A DNA stretch of 53,180 bases from Nitrospirota bacterium (GCA_016178585.1 JACOTA010000032.1:1-53180); one strand, 5' to 3'. Shown: positions 43,781 to 52,397, counted from the first letter of the stretch. Program-made: numbers and translations. Notes: generated by a model from the sequence alone, not told the origin.

Positions 43781-45040
43781 GTGATGGACAAAGAGGCTCT
43801 TGTGTACGTGGATCTGGATGGCGTTCCCCGCCTCGTGGGGCGACTGTGGTCCCGCGTGCGCAAGCGGAAGGAAAGCGCCACCTTCGAATACGACCAGGCC
43901 TGGCTTGAACATCCTGAGCGGTTCTCTCTGGAACCGGCCCTCAAGCTTGGTCCCGGCCCATTTCACACGCCGACCGATACACCGATGTTCGGCGCTATCG
44001 GCGACTCGGCGCCGGACCGCTGGGGACGGGCGCTGATGCGCCGCATGGAACGCAGGCGCGCGGAACGGGAGGGAGGAGCCCCGCGCACGCTCCAGGAAAT
44101 CGACTACCTGCTGCTGGTGGACGATGAGGCGCGTCAAGGCGCGCTCCGCTTTGCCGAACGTGAAGGCGGACCGTTCCTGAGGGAGGAGGGCGTCAAACGC
44201 ATACCGCCGCTGGTCGAACTGCCGAAACTGCTTTCGGCGGCGGAACACGTCGTGGAGGAGAAGGATACCGACGAAGATCTGCGCCTGCTGTTTGCGCCGG
44301 GGTCGTCGCTTGGCGGCGCACGGCCAAAGGCATCGGTCAGGGAGAAGGACGGACATCTCGCGATTGCGAAGTTTCCGCGCCGGGATGATGAAATCAACAC
44401 AGTGATGTGGGAAGCGGTGGCTCTCACACTGGCAAAAAAAGCCGGCATCGCGGTGCCTGAGAGACGCGTCGAAAACGTGGGGAACAAACCTGTGCTTCTG
44501 CTCCGGCGTTTTGACCGGGATGGCGCACGGCGCATCCCCTTTCTCTCGGCCATGAGCATGCTGGGGTCGAAAGACAACGAAACACGAAGCTATCTGGAAA
44601 TCGTGGACGCGCTTCGCCAGCACGGAGCTGCGCCGAAAGCGGACATGGAGGCGCTTTGGCGGCGGATGGTTTTCAATATTCTGATCTCCAATACCGACGA
44701 CCACCTGCGCAATCACGGGTTTCTCTATGAAGGTCCGGATGGCTGGCGCCTTTCACCGGCCTACGACCTCAACCCTCAGCCGACCGACATCAAGCCGCGA
44801 ATCCTCACCACAGCGGTCAACGAGGATGACAACACGGCCTCCCTCGCTTTGGCGATGGAAGTTGCCGGGTATTTCGAACTCGACGCCACCAAAGCCCGCG
44901 AAATAGCGGCACAGGTAGGGAATGCCGTCTCGAAATGGCGCGACGAAGCCGCCCGGTATGGTCTCACGAAAGGGGAGATCAACCGCATGGCGTCAGCATT
45001 TGAACATCAGGATCTGAAGGCGGCGCTCGATGGGCAGTGA
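43781..45040 (+). CDS. hipA: HipA-like serine/threonine kinase toxin
   Basis: 419 residues. The N-subdomain (about 1-110, VYVDLDGVPRLVGRLW...IGDSAPDRWGR) is followed by the HipA_C kinase. The phosphate loop SLGGARPKA (about 185), the ATP-site lysine region HLAIAKFPRRDDE, the catalytic motif NTDDHLRNHGFL (about 307) and the metal motif SPAYDLNP (about 327) are all intact. HipA kinases inactivate aminoacyl-tRNA synthetases such as GltX; the target here is unknown. AGGAG precedes the ATG. The pair is flanked by hairpin copies C and D in opposite orientation. Confidence 0.9.
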   Translation: MMDKEALVYVDLDGVPRLVGRLWSRVRKRKESATFEYDQAWLEHPERFSLEPALKLGPGPFHTPTDTPMFGAIGDSAPDRWGRALMRRMERRRAEREGGAPRTLQEIDYLLLVDDEARQGALRFAEREGGPFLREEGVKRIPPLVELPKLLSAAEHVVEEKDTDEDLRLLFAPGSSLGGARPKASVREKDGHLAIAKFPRRDDEINTVMWEAVALTLAKKAGIAVPERRVENVGNKPVLLLRRFDRDGARRIPFLSAMSMLGSKDNETRSYLEIVDALRQHGAAPKADMEALWRRMVFNILISNTDDHLRNHGFLYEGPDGWRLSPAYDLNPQPTDIKPRILTTAVNEDDNTASLALAMEVAGYFELDATKAREIAAQVGNAVSKWRDEAARYGLTKGEINRMASAFEHQDLKAALDGQ

Positions 45041-45102
45041 ACTATGCAGATAAAGGGGATCATCATTATCGCTTAGTGGAATAATTTGGCGCGCCAGAGG
45101 TC

Positions 45103-45234
45103 GTAATTCGGAGAAGGGGGAGCCTGAACAGCGACCTCTTCGAAGTTTTGATTATCCCACCATAATGTAAAATTCTAGAGATGAGGATAAACTTCGGAGC
45201 CCGAGCAGAGAAGACTCCCCCTTCTCTGAATTAC
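45103..45234 (-). repeat. Variable-arm hairpin, family 2, copy D (3' end of the TPR lipoprotein gene)
   Basis: Arms GTAATTCGGAGAAGGGGGAG (45103-45122) and CTCCCCCTTCTCTGAATTAC (45215-45234) pair with one mismatch. The minus-strand core (CTCCGAAGTTTATCCTCATCTCTAGAATTTTAC...GGATAATCAAAACTTCGAAGAGGTCGCTG) matches copy A closely. The distal arm includes the TAA stop codon of the lipoprotein gene, so the element is fused to the gene end. Confidence 0.8.
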
Positions 45235-45749
45235 TTTAAGCGCTCCAGGGCTTCTGGTTGAGACGGGTCAATGGCAAGAACTTTTTGATATTTTTTTACC
45301 GCTTCCCTCTTATTCCCCAACGCTTCCCAATTTTTTCCTTGAAGGAGATAGACTTTCACCAGCCAATCGGGTTGTTGATTCAACATCTGCTCGGCCCGGT
45401 CCAACAGCGTGAGAGATTGATAATGCTCCTTCTGTTTAAACCTTGCCTCTGCGAAGAAATAATAGGCGGCCGAATTCTGAGCGTCCAATCCAATCGCTTT
45501 TTCAAAACGGTCCATCGCTTTTTTCAAATCGCCATGTTCCAGTTCACTCTTTCCTTTTTCAGTTAAATGAAGCGATGCCATCCGCCGGGGCGTCTCAGAT
45601 TCACTCCCCCCTTCCTCCCCTGAAAGGGGAGGTGCCGGAGGGGGGAAGGAAAGCGGCGGAGAAGGCGTTTCGTGCCGAAGAGGAGCGCACCCTGAGTACA
45701 GAAAAACACTCGCGGCCAATATCAGCACCGCCAATTGTATTTTCTTCAT
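45231..45749 (-). CDS. TPR-repeat lipoprotein
   Basis: 172 residues. The signal peptide MKKIQLAVLILAASVFLYSGC ends in a lipobox (LYSGC), followed by a Pro-rich linker and about three TPR motifs (about 65-172, LEHGDLKKAMDRFEKAIGLDAQNSAAYY, WEALGNKREAVKKYQKVLAIDPSQPEALERLK). It probably serves as a protein-interaction lipoprotein near PBP1b. The start at 45749 has GGGAAG eight bases upstream; a start at 45764 would lack one. It overlaps the end of the PBP gene by zero to a few bases and is coupled to it. The linker is encoded by a GC-rich nested palindrome. Confidence 0.85.
   Translation of the reverse strand: MKKIQLAVLILAASVFLYSGCAPLRHETPSPPLSFPPPAPPLSGEEGGSESETPRRMASLHLTEKGKSELEHGDLKKAMDRFEKAIGLDAQNSAAYYFFAEARFKQKEHYQSLTLLDRAEQMLNQQPDWLVKVYLLQGKNWEALGNKREAVKKYQKVLAIDPSQPEALERLK
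45606..45645. repeat. GC-rich nested palindrome inside the TPR lipoprotein gene
   Basis: CCTCCCC/GGGGAGG around TGAAA (45614-45632) is nested within CCCCCCTTCC/GGAGGGGGG (45606-45645). In the coding strand it encodes the linker PPPAPPLSGEEGG. It looks like a REP-type palindrome accommodated in frame. Confidence 0.65.
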
Positions 45750-45750
45750 T

Positions 45751-48024
45751 TTATTTCTTCCCATCGTTCAGGCAAGATTGGAGCGGTTCCGTTCCCTCAA
45801 AAAAAGCCTCCTCAATGACTTCCGGGCCGCATTCGGGCGCCCATTTAAGTCCCGTCGAGGGGACGATTTTTTCAAAACGAATCTTTGACGGGAGAGTAAA
45901 ATCAGAATAGGGAAACTCCTCCAGCGCCTCTTTCATAAAATCGACCCAAATCGGAAGCGCTGCGGAGGCCCCCGTTAAATTCAACTTCTCACCCTGGTCA
46001 AACCCTACCCATACCAGGGTCAACAAATCAGGGGTGTAACCCACAAACCACGCGTCGTTATAATCGTTTGTTGTCCCCGTTTTTCCCGCTGCCGGGCGTT
46101 GGAACCCTGATTCCCTGATTTTTTTGGCCGTTCCATTTTCAACAACACCTTTCAATAAATAAGTTACCAAAAAGGCCGCTTGAGGGGAAACCGCCGCTGT
46201 CACCTCCAGGTTTTTTCCTTCCAGAATCTTTCCATTTGAATCGGTCACCATTTTAATGGTTTGCAGCTCCGTTTTCATCCCCTGATTGGCGAGAACGGTG
46301 TAAGCGGAAATTATTTCGAAAGGGGTCACTTCATAAGATCCTAAAGCAAGGGACGGATTTGGCCTTAAAAGACTTTCTATACCGAGGCTTCTCGCCGTTT
46401 GAATGATGGCGTCGAGGCCAATCGTTAAAGCAAGTTTAACCGTGGGAACATTCATGGAATTCTCGAGAGCTTTTCTCACCGTTACCAGGCCGTGAAACGT
46501 CTGGTCGTAGTTTTGAGGGGACCAGCTTTTGTCGTCCAGTGTCAGGGTAACCGGAGAGTCGTCCAAAAGTGTGGCCGGCGTTATACTATTCGGAGATGGA
46601 CCTTTTTTAACCGTCTGCTCAAAGGCAGTTAAATAGACAAGGGGTTTGAAGATAGATCCGGGCTGGCGATGGGCCTGGGTGGCCCGATTAAACTGGTTGA
46701 TCTGATAGTTCTTTCCTCCCACCAGGGCAACGACATGACCCGTATGCGGAGAAACGGCGATCAGGCATCCCTCCAGATCTCGTGAAGGATCGGAATGTTT
46801 GAGGTGCGGATAAGTTTTCTCCAGAAAATTCAAATTTTTTTTCAGCGTTTCGTCAGCCATTTTTTGCATTTCGACATCCAGAGTCGTGTAAATTCTTAAG
46901 CCATCGGTATTTAAAACGGACGAGGAATAATTAGAGGACAACTGCTGGCGGACAAGATCCGCGAAAAACGGCGCGGAATGGCCTCCTTCAGGAGATTCCC
47001 GAACCTGAATCTTTTCATTCACGGCTTTTCGGTAATCGTCCCCTGAAATGAGGCGGAGGTCCAGCATTTTTTTCAAGACCACGTTTTTTCGTTCAACCGC
47101 TTTTTTAAAGTTTTTATGGGGGTCCAGGTGATTTGGGGCGCGGATAATTCCGGCCAGAAGAGCCGATTCTCCAAGCGTCAGATCTTTAACGTCCCTGGCA
47201 AAGTAGAACTGCGCCGCTTTTCCGATTCCAAAGATTCCGACGGAACCCTTTTGACCCCAGTAAATTTCATTCAGATAGGTCTCCAGAATCTGCTTCTTGG
47301 AATATTGGGCCTCGAGAATCAGAGCCATGAGGGCTTCGTTGATTTTTCTCGTCAGGGTTCTCTTCTGGTTCAGAAAAAAATTTTTAACCAACTGCTGGGT
47401 CAGGGTACTGCCCCCCTGGACAATTTGATTCGATCGGATATTCGTTAAAAACGCGCGAAGAATACTTTTTACGTCGATTCCATGATGCTGATAGAACCGT
47501 TCATCTTCGATGGCAATGACCGCCTGGACCAGCGAGGGAGGAATCTCGTCAAGCTTTATGAGCATACGCTCCTCCCAGGAATTTTCAAAAAATCCGGCAA
47601 TCAACTCCGGTTCCATCTCCTGGAAATAGATATCTTCCAGGTTATCAGAACGAGAAATCCGGGAAATTTTTCCCCGGTCGACCTCTAATCGCAAAACATA
47701 CCCTTGAAAGGGTTCCTCCGGATAAGGAAAATCATGGAGATAAATGATGATCTGGTCTCCTTGAACGGAATAATCGCCTTTAACGCTTATTTTCCCGGAA
47801 CTCAAATGATAACCCAGACGTTCCAGCCTGGGGAAAATATGGCTCCCCTCAATCGTTTGTCCCGGATAAAGGCCAAAAGGGGCGGAATAAACTTTCGAAG
47901 GTAAGTTCCATTTTTTACCTTCAATCCTGGTCGTAATCATTATTTTTAAATAGAAAATATAGGTTAGAAATGATAAACTAACCGCTAAATAAATTAAAAT
48001 ATATTTTTTAACTTTTTTCCGCAT
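45751..48024 (-). CDS. mrcB: Bifunctional penicillin-binding protein 1b-type
   Basis: 757 residues: glycosyltransferase plus transpeptidase for peptidoglycan synthesis. One N-terminal membrane helix (about 8-28), a UB2H-like domain (about 45-140), GT51 (about 160-340; catalytic Glu in IEDERFYQHHG, then GGSTLTQQLVKN), and the transpeptidase with SIFK (GSIFKP near 456), SMN (ENSMNVP near 518) and KTGT (AGKTGTTND near 653). Complete active sites. UB2H marks the PBP1b class, which pairs with outer-membrane lipoprotein activators; the following lipoprotein gene may be such a partner (inference). Confidence 0.94.
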   Translation of the reverse strand: MRKKVKKYILIYLAVSLSFLTYIFYLKIMITTRIEGKKWNLPSKVYSAPFGLYPGQTIEGSHIFPRLERLGYHLSSGKISVKGDYSVQGDQIIIYLHDFPYPEEPFQGYVLRLEVDRGKISRISRSDNLEDIYFQEMEPELIAGFFENSWEERMLIKLDEIPPSLVQAVIAIEDERFYQHHGIDVKSILRAFLTNIRSNQIVQGGSTLTQQLVKNFFLNQKRTLTRKINEALMALILEAQYSKKQILETYLNEIYWGQKGSVGIFGIGKAAQFYFARDVKDLTLGESALLAGIIRAPNHLDPHKNFKKAVERKNVVLKKMLDLRLISGDDYRKAVNEKIQVRESPEGGHSAPFFADLVRQQLSSNYSSSVLNTDGLRIYTTLDVEMQKMADETLKKNLNFLEKTYPHLKHSDPSRDLEGCLIAVSPHTGHVVALVGGKNYQINQFNRATQAHRQPGSIFKPLVYLTAFEQTVKKGPSPNSITPATLLDDSPVTLTLDDKSWSPQNYDQTFHGLVTVRKALENSMNVPTVKLALTIGLDAIIQTARSLGIESLLRPNPSLALGSYEVTPFEIISAYTVLANQGMKTELQTIKMVTDSNGKILEGKNLEVTAAVSPQAAFLVTYLLKGVVENGTAKKIRESGFQRPAAGKTGTTNDYNDAWFVGYTPDLLTLVWVGFDQGEKLNLTGASAALPIWVDFMKEALEEFPYSDFTLPSKIRFEKIVPSTGLKWAPECGPEVIEEAFFEGTEPLQSCLNDGKK

Positions 48025-48113
48025 CCGGCGACCCCTTTTTAAGATTAAACGATTTGGAGATCGGCAATCTTCTGAACCGCTTTATTTTAAGATCCCTTTA
48101 AGAAAGGTAGATT

Positions 48114-49184
48114 GTGTCCAGGCCCTCTTTTCAAGATGTCCCGCGAATTTTAATCGTAGATGATGAAGAACCTATTCGTGAAATTCTAACAAGTATTGTC
48201 AACAGCTTCGGCTATCCCTACAAATCGGTTAAAAACGGGTTTGATGCAATAACGCTGCTGAATCAGGAACCGTTTGATGTCGTTTTGTGCGATGTCAGAA
48301 TGCCGATGTTAGACGGTTATCAGCTCATCAAATCGGTTTTGCCCTGTCAGCCGCATCTTGCCTTTGTGATGATTACAGCCTCGGCCGACGCAAAAACAGC
48401 CACCAAAATGTTCCAGGCTGGCGCGACAGATTATATCACCAAACCCTTCCATGCCCAAGAGATACGAGAAACTCTTTTCAAAACGATCGAGACGCAAAGA
48501 AAAAAAAACGAAGAACGGATTTACCTCCGGACGATTGAGAAGGCGATTCAAACCCAGTCTGCCATGCTCACCGATGCTTTAAAGGTGGTTGATATTTCCC
48601 ATAAGGGAACCCTTGAAGCTCTGGTCAACGCACTCGATGCTCGCGAGCACGAGACCCAATGTCATTCAAAACGGGTGAGGGATTACACCCTCCATCTTGC
48701 CCAAAAGGCAGGCCTGGATAGTCGTTTAATGCCTCTCATCGGGGACGGGGCGTTGCTCCACGACATCGGTAAAATCGGGGTTTCAGATGCCATTCTGTTA
48801 AAACCCGCAAAATTGACCGCTGAGGAATGGGTGGAAATGAAAAAACATCCTCAAATTGGCTACACCATGTTGAAAGAAATTTCTTTTCTTAAAGAGGGTG
48901 CCGATATTGTTCTTTCTCACCAGGAACGTTTTGACGGAACCGGCTACCCCAGAGGGTTGAAAAAAGAGGAAATTCCCATAGGCGCCAGGCTTTTCTCGAT
49001 TTGTGACACATTTGACTGCATGACTTCAAACCGGCCTTACCGAAAAGCCCTCTCCATGGAAAGAGCCCTGGAAGAAATTAAAACATATTCGGGAACCCAA
49101 TTTGATCCCGAAATGGCCTCTGTTTTTTTAAAGACCCCTTTGGAAGATTGGATAAAAATAAAAGAACAAGCTAATTTAACCTGA
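48114..49184 (+). CDS. HD-GYP domain response regulator (c-di-GMP phosphodiesterase)
   Basis: 356 residues. Receiver domain (about 10-130): acidic DDEE near 17, phospho-Asp in VVLCDVRMP near 60, and KPF near 110. A linker helix follows, then HD-GYP (about 165-345) with LLHDIGKIGVSDAIL, the second His region, SHQERFDGTGYPRGL (the GYP motif) and CDTFDCMTSNRPYR. All metal ligands appear present, so hydrolysis of cyclic di-GMP is likely. The GTG start has AAAGG upstream. It would oppose the GGDEF protein at 11080. Confidence 0.92.
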   Translation: MSRPSFQDVPRILIVDDEEPIREILTSIVNSFGYPYKSVKNGFDAITLLNQEPFDVVLCDVRMPMLDGYQLIKSVLPCQPHLAFVMITASADAKTATKMFQAGATDYITKPFHAQEIRETLFKTIETQRKKNEERIYLRTIEKAIQTQSAMLTDALKVVDISHKGTLEALVNALDAREHETQCHSKRVRDYTLHLAQKAGLDSRLMPLIGDGALLHDIGKIGVSDAILLKPAKLTAEEWVEMKKHPQIGYTMLKEISFLKEGADIVLSHQERFDGTGYPRGLKKEEIPIGARLFSICDTFDCMTSNRPYRKALSMERALEEIKTYSGTQFDPEMASVFLKTPLEDWIKIKEQANLT

Positions 49185-49213
49185 AACCTTTGAATTGAAA
49201 GTAGATTTAAAAT

Positions 49214-50293
49214 ATGTCCAACCCGTCTGAACAATCGATTCCTTCACAGGGAACAGTGACGTCGTATTACAGCAACCCATTGAAAGAACATCAAGCGGTT
49301 CGAAACGGGGCGGGTTTTTTTAATTTCAATTCCTATGGAAAAATTGAAATTAAAGGGAACGACAGAGTGAAGTTCCTTCAGGGACTTACGACCAATGACG
49401 TCAAAGGACTTTCTGAAGGAAAAGGGCTTTATACCGTTATTCCGACGGTAAAGGGGAAAGTTGCTTCAGAAGCCATCGTCTTTTATTTTCCCGAACACCT
49501 TCTGCTGGTGGTCCAACCGGCGCTAAGAGAAAAAACAGCCCAAATTTTGAACCGTTATAAAATTGGGACAGATGCTCAGGTTGGAGATGCGACCGAAAAA
49601 ACAGGACTTTTATCAGTGCAAGGCCCAAAAACCGAGAGTCTTCTTAGATCCCTCGTTCAAGATTCTTTTCCCCTTCTCCCCCCCTATCATTTTTTTTCCA
49701 CAAAAATAGGGGATGTTCCAGTTCAAATTATTCATCATGAATGGTCCGGAGAAAAAGGGTTTGACATCCTTACGTCATTCCAAAATTTTGAAACAGTGTG
49801 GGAGACCCTTTTAAAGACGGGAGAACCCTATGGAATCGTCCCGGTTGGAATGGAAGCCTATGAAACGCTTCGAATCGAAGCCGGTCTTCCCCTTTACGGA
49901 AAAGAACTTTCAGAAGAGATTCTTCCTCAGGAGGCGGGTTTAGAAGCCAAAGCCCTTAGTTACACAAAGGGGTGTTATATCGGCCAGGAAACGATTGCAC
50001 GGCTTCATTATTTAGGACATACCAACCGGTCTCTCGTCGGGCTGTTTGTTAATCACCCTGACATTCCGCAAAAAGATGATAAAATAATATCAGGTGAAAA
50101 GATTTTGGGAGCGGTAACGAGCGCCGTCTTTTCTCCTTCGCTTCAAAAGGTCATCGCCATGGCCTATGTACAGCGGCAGTTTATCCAAACGGGGACTCCG
50201 GTGGAAATTGATCATGAAGATAAAAAGCTACCCGCCGTCGTCACGGAACTCCCGTTTTACCAAAATGACAGGAAAGAAAAAAATAAAGGGTGA
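49214..50293 (+). CDS. ygfZ: YgfZ-type folate-binding Fe-S assembly protein
   Basis: 359 residues of the GcvT/COG0354 family, which uses tetrahydrofolate to support repair of certain Fe-S enzymes. The signature KGCYIGQETIARLHYLGH (about 253-270) with the conserved Cys is intact. The N-terminal GcvT fold (KFLQGLTTNDVKGL) supports YgfZ rather than the glycine cleavage T protein. Its end overlaps the longest frame of the HNH gene by 4 bp. Confidence 0.92.
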   Translation: MSNPSEQSIPSQGTVTSYYSNPLKEHQAVRNGAGFFNFNSYGKIEIKGNDRVKFLQGLTTNDVKGLSEGKGLYTVIPTVKGKVASEAIVFYFPEHLLLVVQPALREKTAQILNRYKIGTDAQVGDATEKTGLLSVQGPKTESLLRSLVQDSFPLLPPYHFFSTKIGDVPVQIIHHEWSGEKGFDILTSFQNFETVWETLLKTGEPYGIVPVGMEAYETLRIEAGLPLYGKELSEEILPQEAGLEAKALSYTKGCYIGQETIARLHYLGHTNRSLVGLFVNHPDIPQKDDKIISGEKILGAVTSAVFSPSLQKVIAMAYVQRQFIQTGTPVEIDHEDKKLPAVVTELPFYQNDRKEKNKG

Positions 50294-50313
50294 ACTCACT
50301 TAGTTCAATCAGG

Positions 50314-50844
50314 ATGGAACACACACTTCTTCTCAACGCGACCTATGAACCTCTGCGGGTCGTTTCATGGAAAAAAGCCCTGGTCCTCTTTTTTCAAGGT
50401 AAAGTAGAAGTTCTTGAAGAATACAATAGGGAGGTCCATTCCTTTTCCCTGACCATAAAACTTCCCTCCGTCGTTCGCCTTCTTTACCGGATTCATCCCA
50501 ACCATAAACACCGGGTCGTTAAATTTTCACGAGTTAATATTTTTACCCGTGACAAACATTCGTGCCAGTATTGCGCTAAAAAATGCAGGTCAGACGAATT
50601 AACGTTTGATCATGTTATCCCGATCGCGAAAGACGGCCGCAAAACATGGGAAAATATCGTCACGGCCTGCATAAGGTGCAACCATATTAAAAGCGGGCGG
50701 ACTCCGGAGGAGGCGGGAATGAAACTCATTAAGAAACCTCAGCGGCCGAGGTGGAGTCCTTCTCTGACCATTACCATCGGAATAAAACATACGCCGGAGT
50801 CGTGGAGGGATTATCTCTACTGGAACATGGAATTGGAACTCTGA
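50314..50844 (+). CDS. HNH endonuclease family protein
   Basis: 176 residues. The N-terminal LLLNATYEPLRVVSWKKALVLFFQGKVEVLEEY is the typical opening of the chromosomal stand-alone HNH family. The nuclease part (about 85-140) has the zinc Cys pairs CQYCAKKC and CIRCNH and the HNH core TFDHVIPIAKDGRKTWENIVTAC. I use ATG 50314 because homology should begin there; a GTG at 50290, overlapping the ygfZ stop, gives eight more residues. Cellular role unknown; it is common in genomes and not phage-linked here. Confidence 0.88.
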   Translation: MEHTLLLNATYEPLRVVSWKKALVLFFQGKVEVLEEYNREVHSFSLTIKLPSVVRLLYRIHPNHKHRVVKFSRVNIFTRDKHSCQYCAKKCRSDELTFDHVIPIAKDGRKTWENIVTACIRCNHIKSGRTPEEAGMKLIKKPQRPRWSPSLTITIGIKHTPESWRDYLYWNMELEL

Positions 50845-50845
50845 T

Positions 50846-50957
50846 TTGTTGATAAAGAGTCCTCTGCTGCGTTCTCGCCTTTCGGCCTCTTTCAACGTAC
50901 CTACTATGTACGCCTCAGTCGTCCTCAAGGCTGCGGCTTGCGACCCACCTTCAACAA
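50846..50957. repeat. Variable-arm hairpin, family 3, copy 3 (after the HNH gene)
   Basis: It starts two bases after the HNH stop codon. Outer arms TTGTTGA (50846-50852) and TCAACAA (50951-50957) pair. The core TGCTGCGTTCTCGCCTTTCGGCC...TATGTACG...CCTCAAGGCTGCG is shared with the element after rpmB. Confidence 0.55.
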
Positions 50958-51013
50958 TACCATGCTGGAAGTCCCGTGCGGGGCATATGACCCATTCTCA
51001 ACAGATCAAAAAT

Positions 51014-51340
51014 CTACTCTTCGTCGGGGTCTTCGTCAGGCAGGTCGAGAAAAATCGTTTCCTCTTCTATTTTAACCGGATAGGTTTCAACCCGATAGGC
51101 AGGCTGATTCGAGGACTTTCCCGTCACGACGTTAAATTTCCAAAAATGAAGCGGGCAAAGAAGCGTCTGGCCAAACAACATCCCCTCTCCAAGCGAACCT
51201 CCATTATGCGGGCAGATGTTTGAAATCGCATAAACCTGATTCAAAATGTTGAAAAGCGCAATTTCCAGTCCGTTAATTTCAATGATTTTTTTACCGCCGG
51301 GGGGAAGATTAGACGTTTTTAGGACTTTAACAAAAGGCAT
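51014..51340 (-). CDS. Rieske [2Fe-2S] ferredoxin (NirD-like)
   Basis: 108 residues. Cluster motifs CPHNGG (Cys-x-His) and CPLHFW (Cys-x-x-His) are separated by about 16 residues, as in small soluble Rieske proteins such as NirD or dioxygenase ferredoxins. No signal peptide. Acidic C-terminus (DLPDEDPDEE). No oxygenase or nitrite reductase gene is adjacent, so the electron partner is unknown. A terminator separates it from the ferredoxin gene. Confidence 0.9.
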   Translation of the reverse strand: MPFVKVLKTSNLPPGGKKIIEINGLEIALFNILNQVYAISNICPHNGGSLGEGMLFGQTLLCPLHFWKFNVVTGKSSNQPAYRVETYPVKIEEETIFLDLPDEDPDEE

Positions 51341-51390
51341 TCTGAAGATTCTGCAGGGATAATCCGGAAGACCCCCTTAAAACCCAAATA

Positions 51391-51418
51391 AAAAAGGAGG
51401 AGTTTTCTCCTCCTTTTT
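51391..51418 (-). terminator. Intrinsic bidirectional terminator
   Basis: AAAAAGGAGGAG (51391-51402), a TTTT loop and CTCCTCCTTTTT (51407-51418) form a perfect 12 bp stem with A and T tracts on both sides. It lies 27 bp after the ferredoxin gene. Confidence 0.9.
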
Positions 51419-51444
51419 TATCCTAAAGGATGTTTTAAAATACT

Positions 51445-51762
51445 TTAATGAGCGGCTTCTTCGGGATGGAGCCGATCTTTTTTTGCTAAAAGGTCTTCTT
51501 TGCTTTCCGGATGCGCGGGATCCAAAATGCAGCAATTGTCAATCGGACAAACTTCCGCACATTTGGGCTGGTCATGAAATCCAACGCACTCCGTACACAG
51601 CTCATGTGAAATTACATAAATATCACCATTTTCTCCATGTCCGGGAGTTACCGGATGTCCTTTGGCTTCCGACTCAGCGCGATTTTCAAAAATTGCCTCA
51701 TTAGGACATTCAGGCAAACAGGCTGAACAGGAAATACACTCATCGGTAATATATAAAGCCAT
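51445..51762 (-). CDS. 2[4Fe-4S] ferredoxin, YfhL/Alvin type
   Basis: 105 residues. First cluster CISCSACLPECP; the second, CTECVGFHDQPKCAEVCP, has the six-residue insertion between the second and third Cys seen in Allochromatium-type ferredoxins. The helical C-terminal tail (ESKEDLLAKKDRLHP) also fits. A central His/Gly-rich stretch (KGHPVTPGHGENGD) is unusual. GGAGG-like bases precede the ATG. Low-potential electron carrier; partners not in the window. Confidence 0.93.
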   Translation of the reverse strand: MALYITDECISCSACLPECPNEAIFENRAESEAKGHPVTPGHGENGDIYVISHELCTECVGFHDQPKCAEVCPIDNCCILDPAHPESKEDLLAKKDRLHPEEAAH

Positions 51763-51890
51763 CTTTCTGATCCTCCATTTACTAAACGACGATAACTTAA
51801 TTTCAAGGGGTCACTCTTCTTTTTAGGAAAATAAAGAAGAATATGAAGTCATTATAATGTGGGATTATGATTGAAATCAATACAAAAAAA

Positions 51891-52397
51891 TTAATTTTTT
51901 TGGGCAATAATTCTGGCCGTAATTTTGTCCCCTTCCCCTTTACCTTCTTCGTAGAAATGAACCCTGAAATCTCTAAAAAAATTTAATAATTCATTATGCC
52001 CCAAACAAAATTCTACGCGCCGGGGAGAACCATGCTGGAGATGCTGGTCAATCAGAAAAGTTTCATAAACCACAAACCCGTTTTTTTTCAATGCCGCCTT
52101 GATTTGCGGGAATAAATCTCTTTGTAAATAAAAAAAACAGATCACCAGATCATAGGTATTTTCAGGAAGTGCCGTCTTTTCGAGGTCGGCTTCGATTATT
52201 TTAACGGGTAAATGGGTTATTTCAATTTTTCTTTGACACTCGGCAATGGATTCTTTGGAAAGTTCAATCCCGTCGATTTCGTAGCCATTCTGGGCTAAAA
52301 AAAATGAATTTCTTCCCCTGCCCATGGCGAGATCAAGAACCTTTCCATTTTTTTGAAAGGTTAGAATTTTTTTAAGAAATAACGAAGGAGCTTCCAT
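51891..52397 (-). CDS. Class I SAM-dependent methyltransferase (TehB-like)
   Basis: 168 residues with motif I LDLAMGRGRNSFFLA (about 21-35), motif II VDG.E-type GYEIDGIELSKE and DLVICFFYLQRD near 103. The order and short size resemble TehB/UbiE-like methyltransferases; the substrate is unknown. It starts 4 bp after the small SirB1-like fragment, with which it would be cotranscribed. AAGGAGC lies six bases before the ATG. Confidence 0.85.
   Translation of the reverse strand: MEAPSLFLKKILTFQKNGKVLDLAMGRGRNSFFLAQNGYEIDGIELSKESIAECQRKIEITHLPVKIIEADLEKTALPENTYDLVICFFYLQRDLFPQIKAALKKNGFVVYETFLIDQHLQHGSPRRVEFCLGHNELLNFFRDFRVHFYEEGKGEGDKITARIIAQKN

Noticed and set aside
43712-44716. Long antisense ORF opposite hipA (334 codons)
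   Set aside because: High GC leaves reverse frames open; hipA on the plus strand has all kinase motifs and a ribosome binding site.
14096-45234. Family 2 hairpins as integron attC sites
   Set aside because: Size and gene-end position fit, but attC sites conserve the outer R boxes (RYYYAAC/GTTRRRY) and vary inside; here the core is conserved, the arms vary, and no integrase is present.
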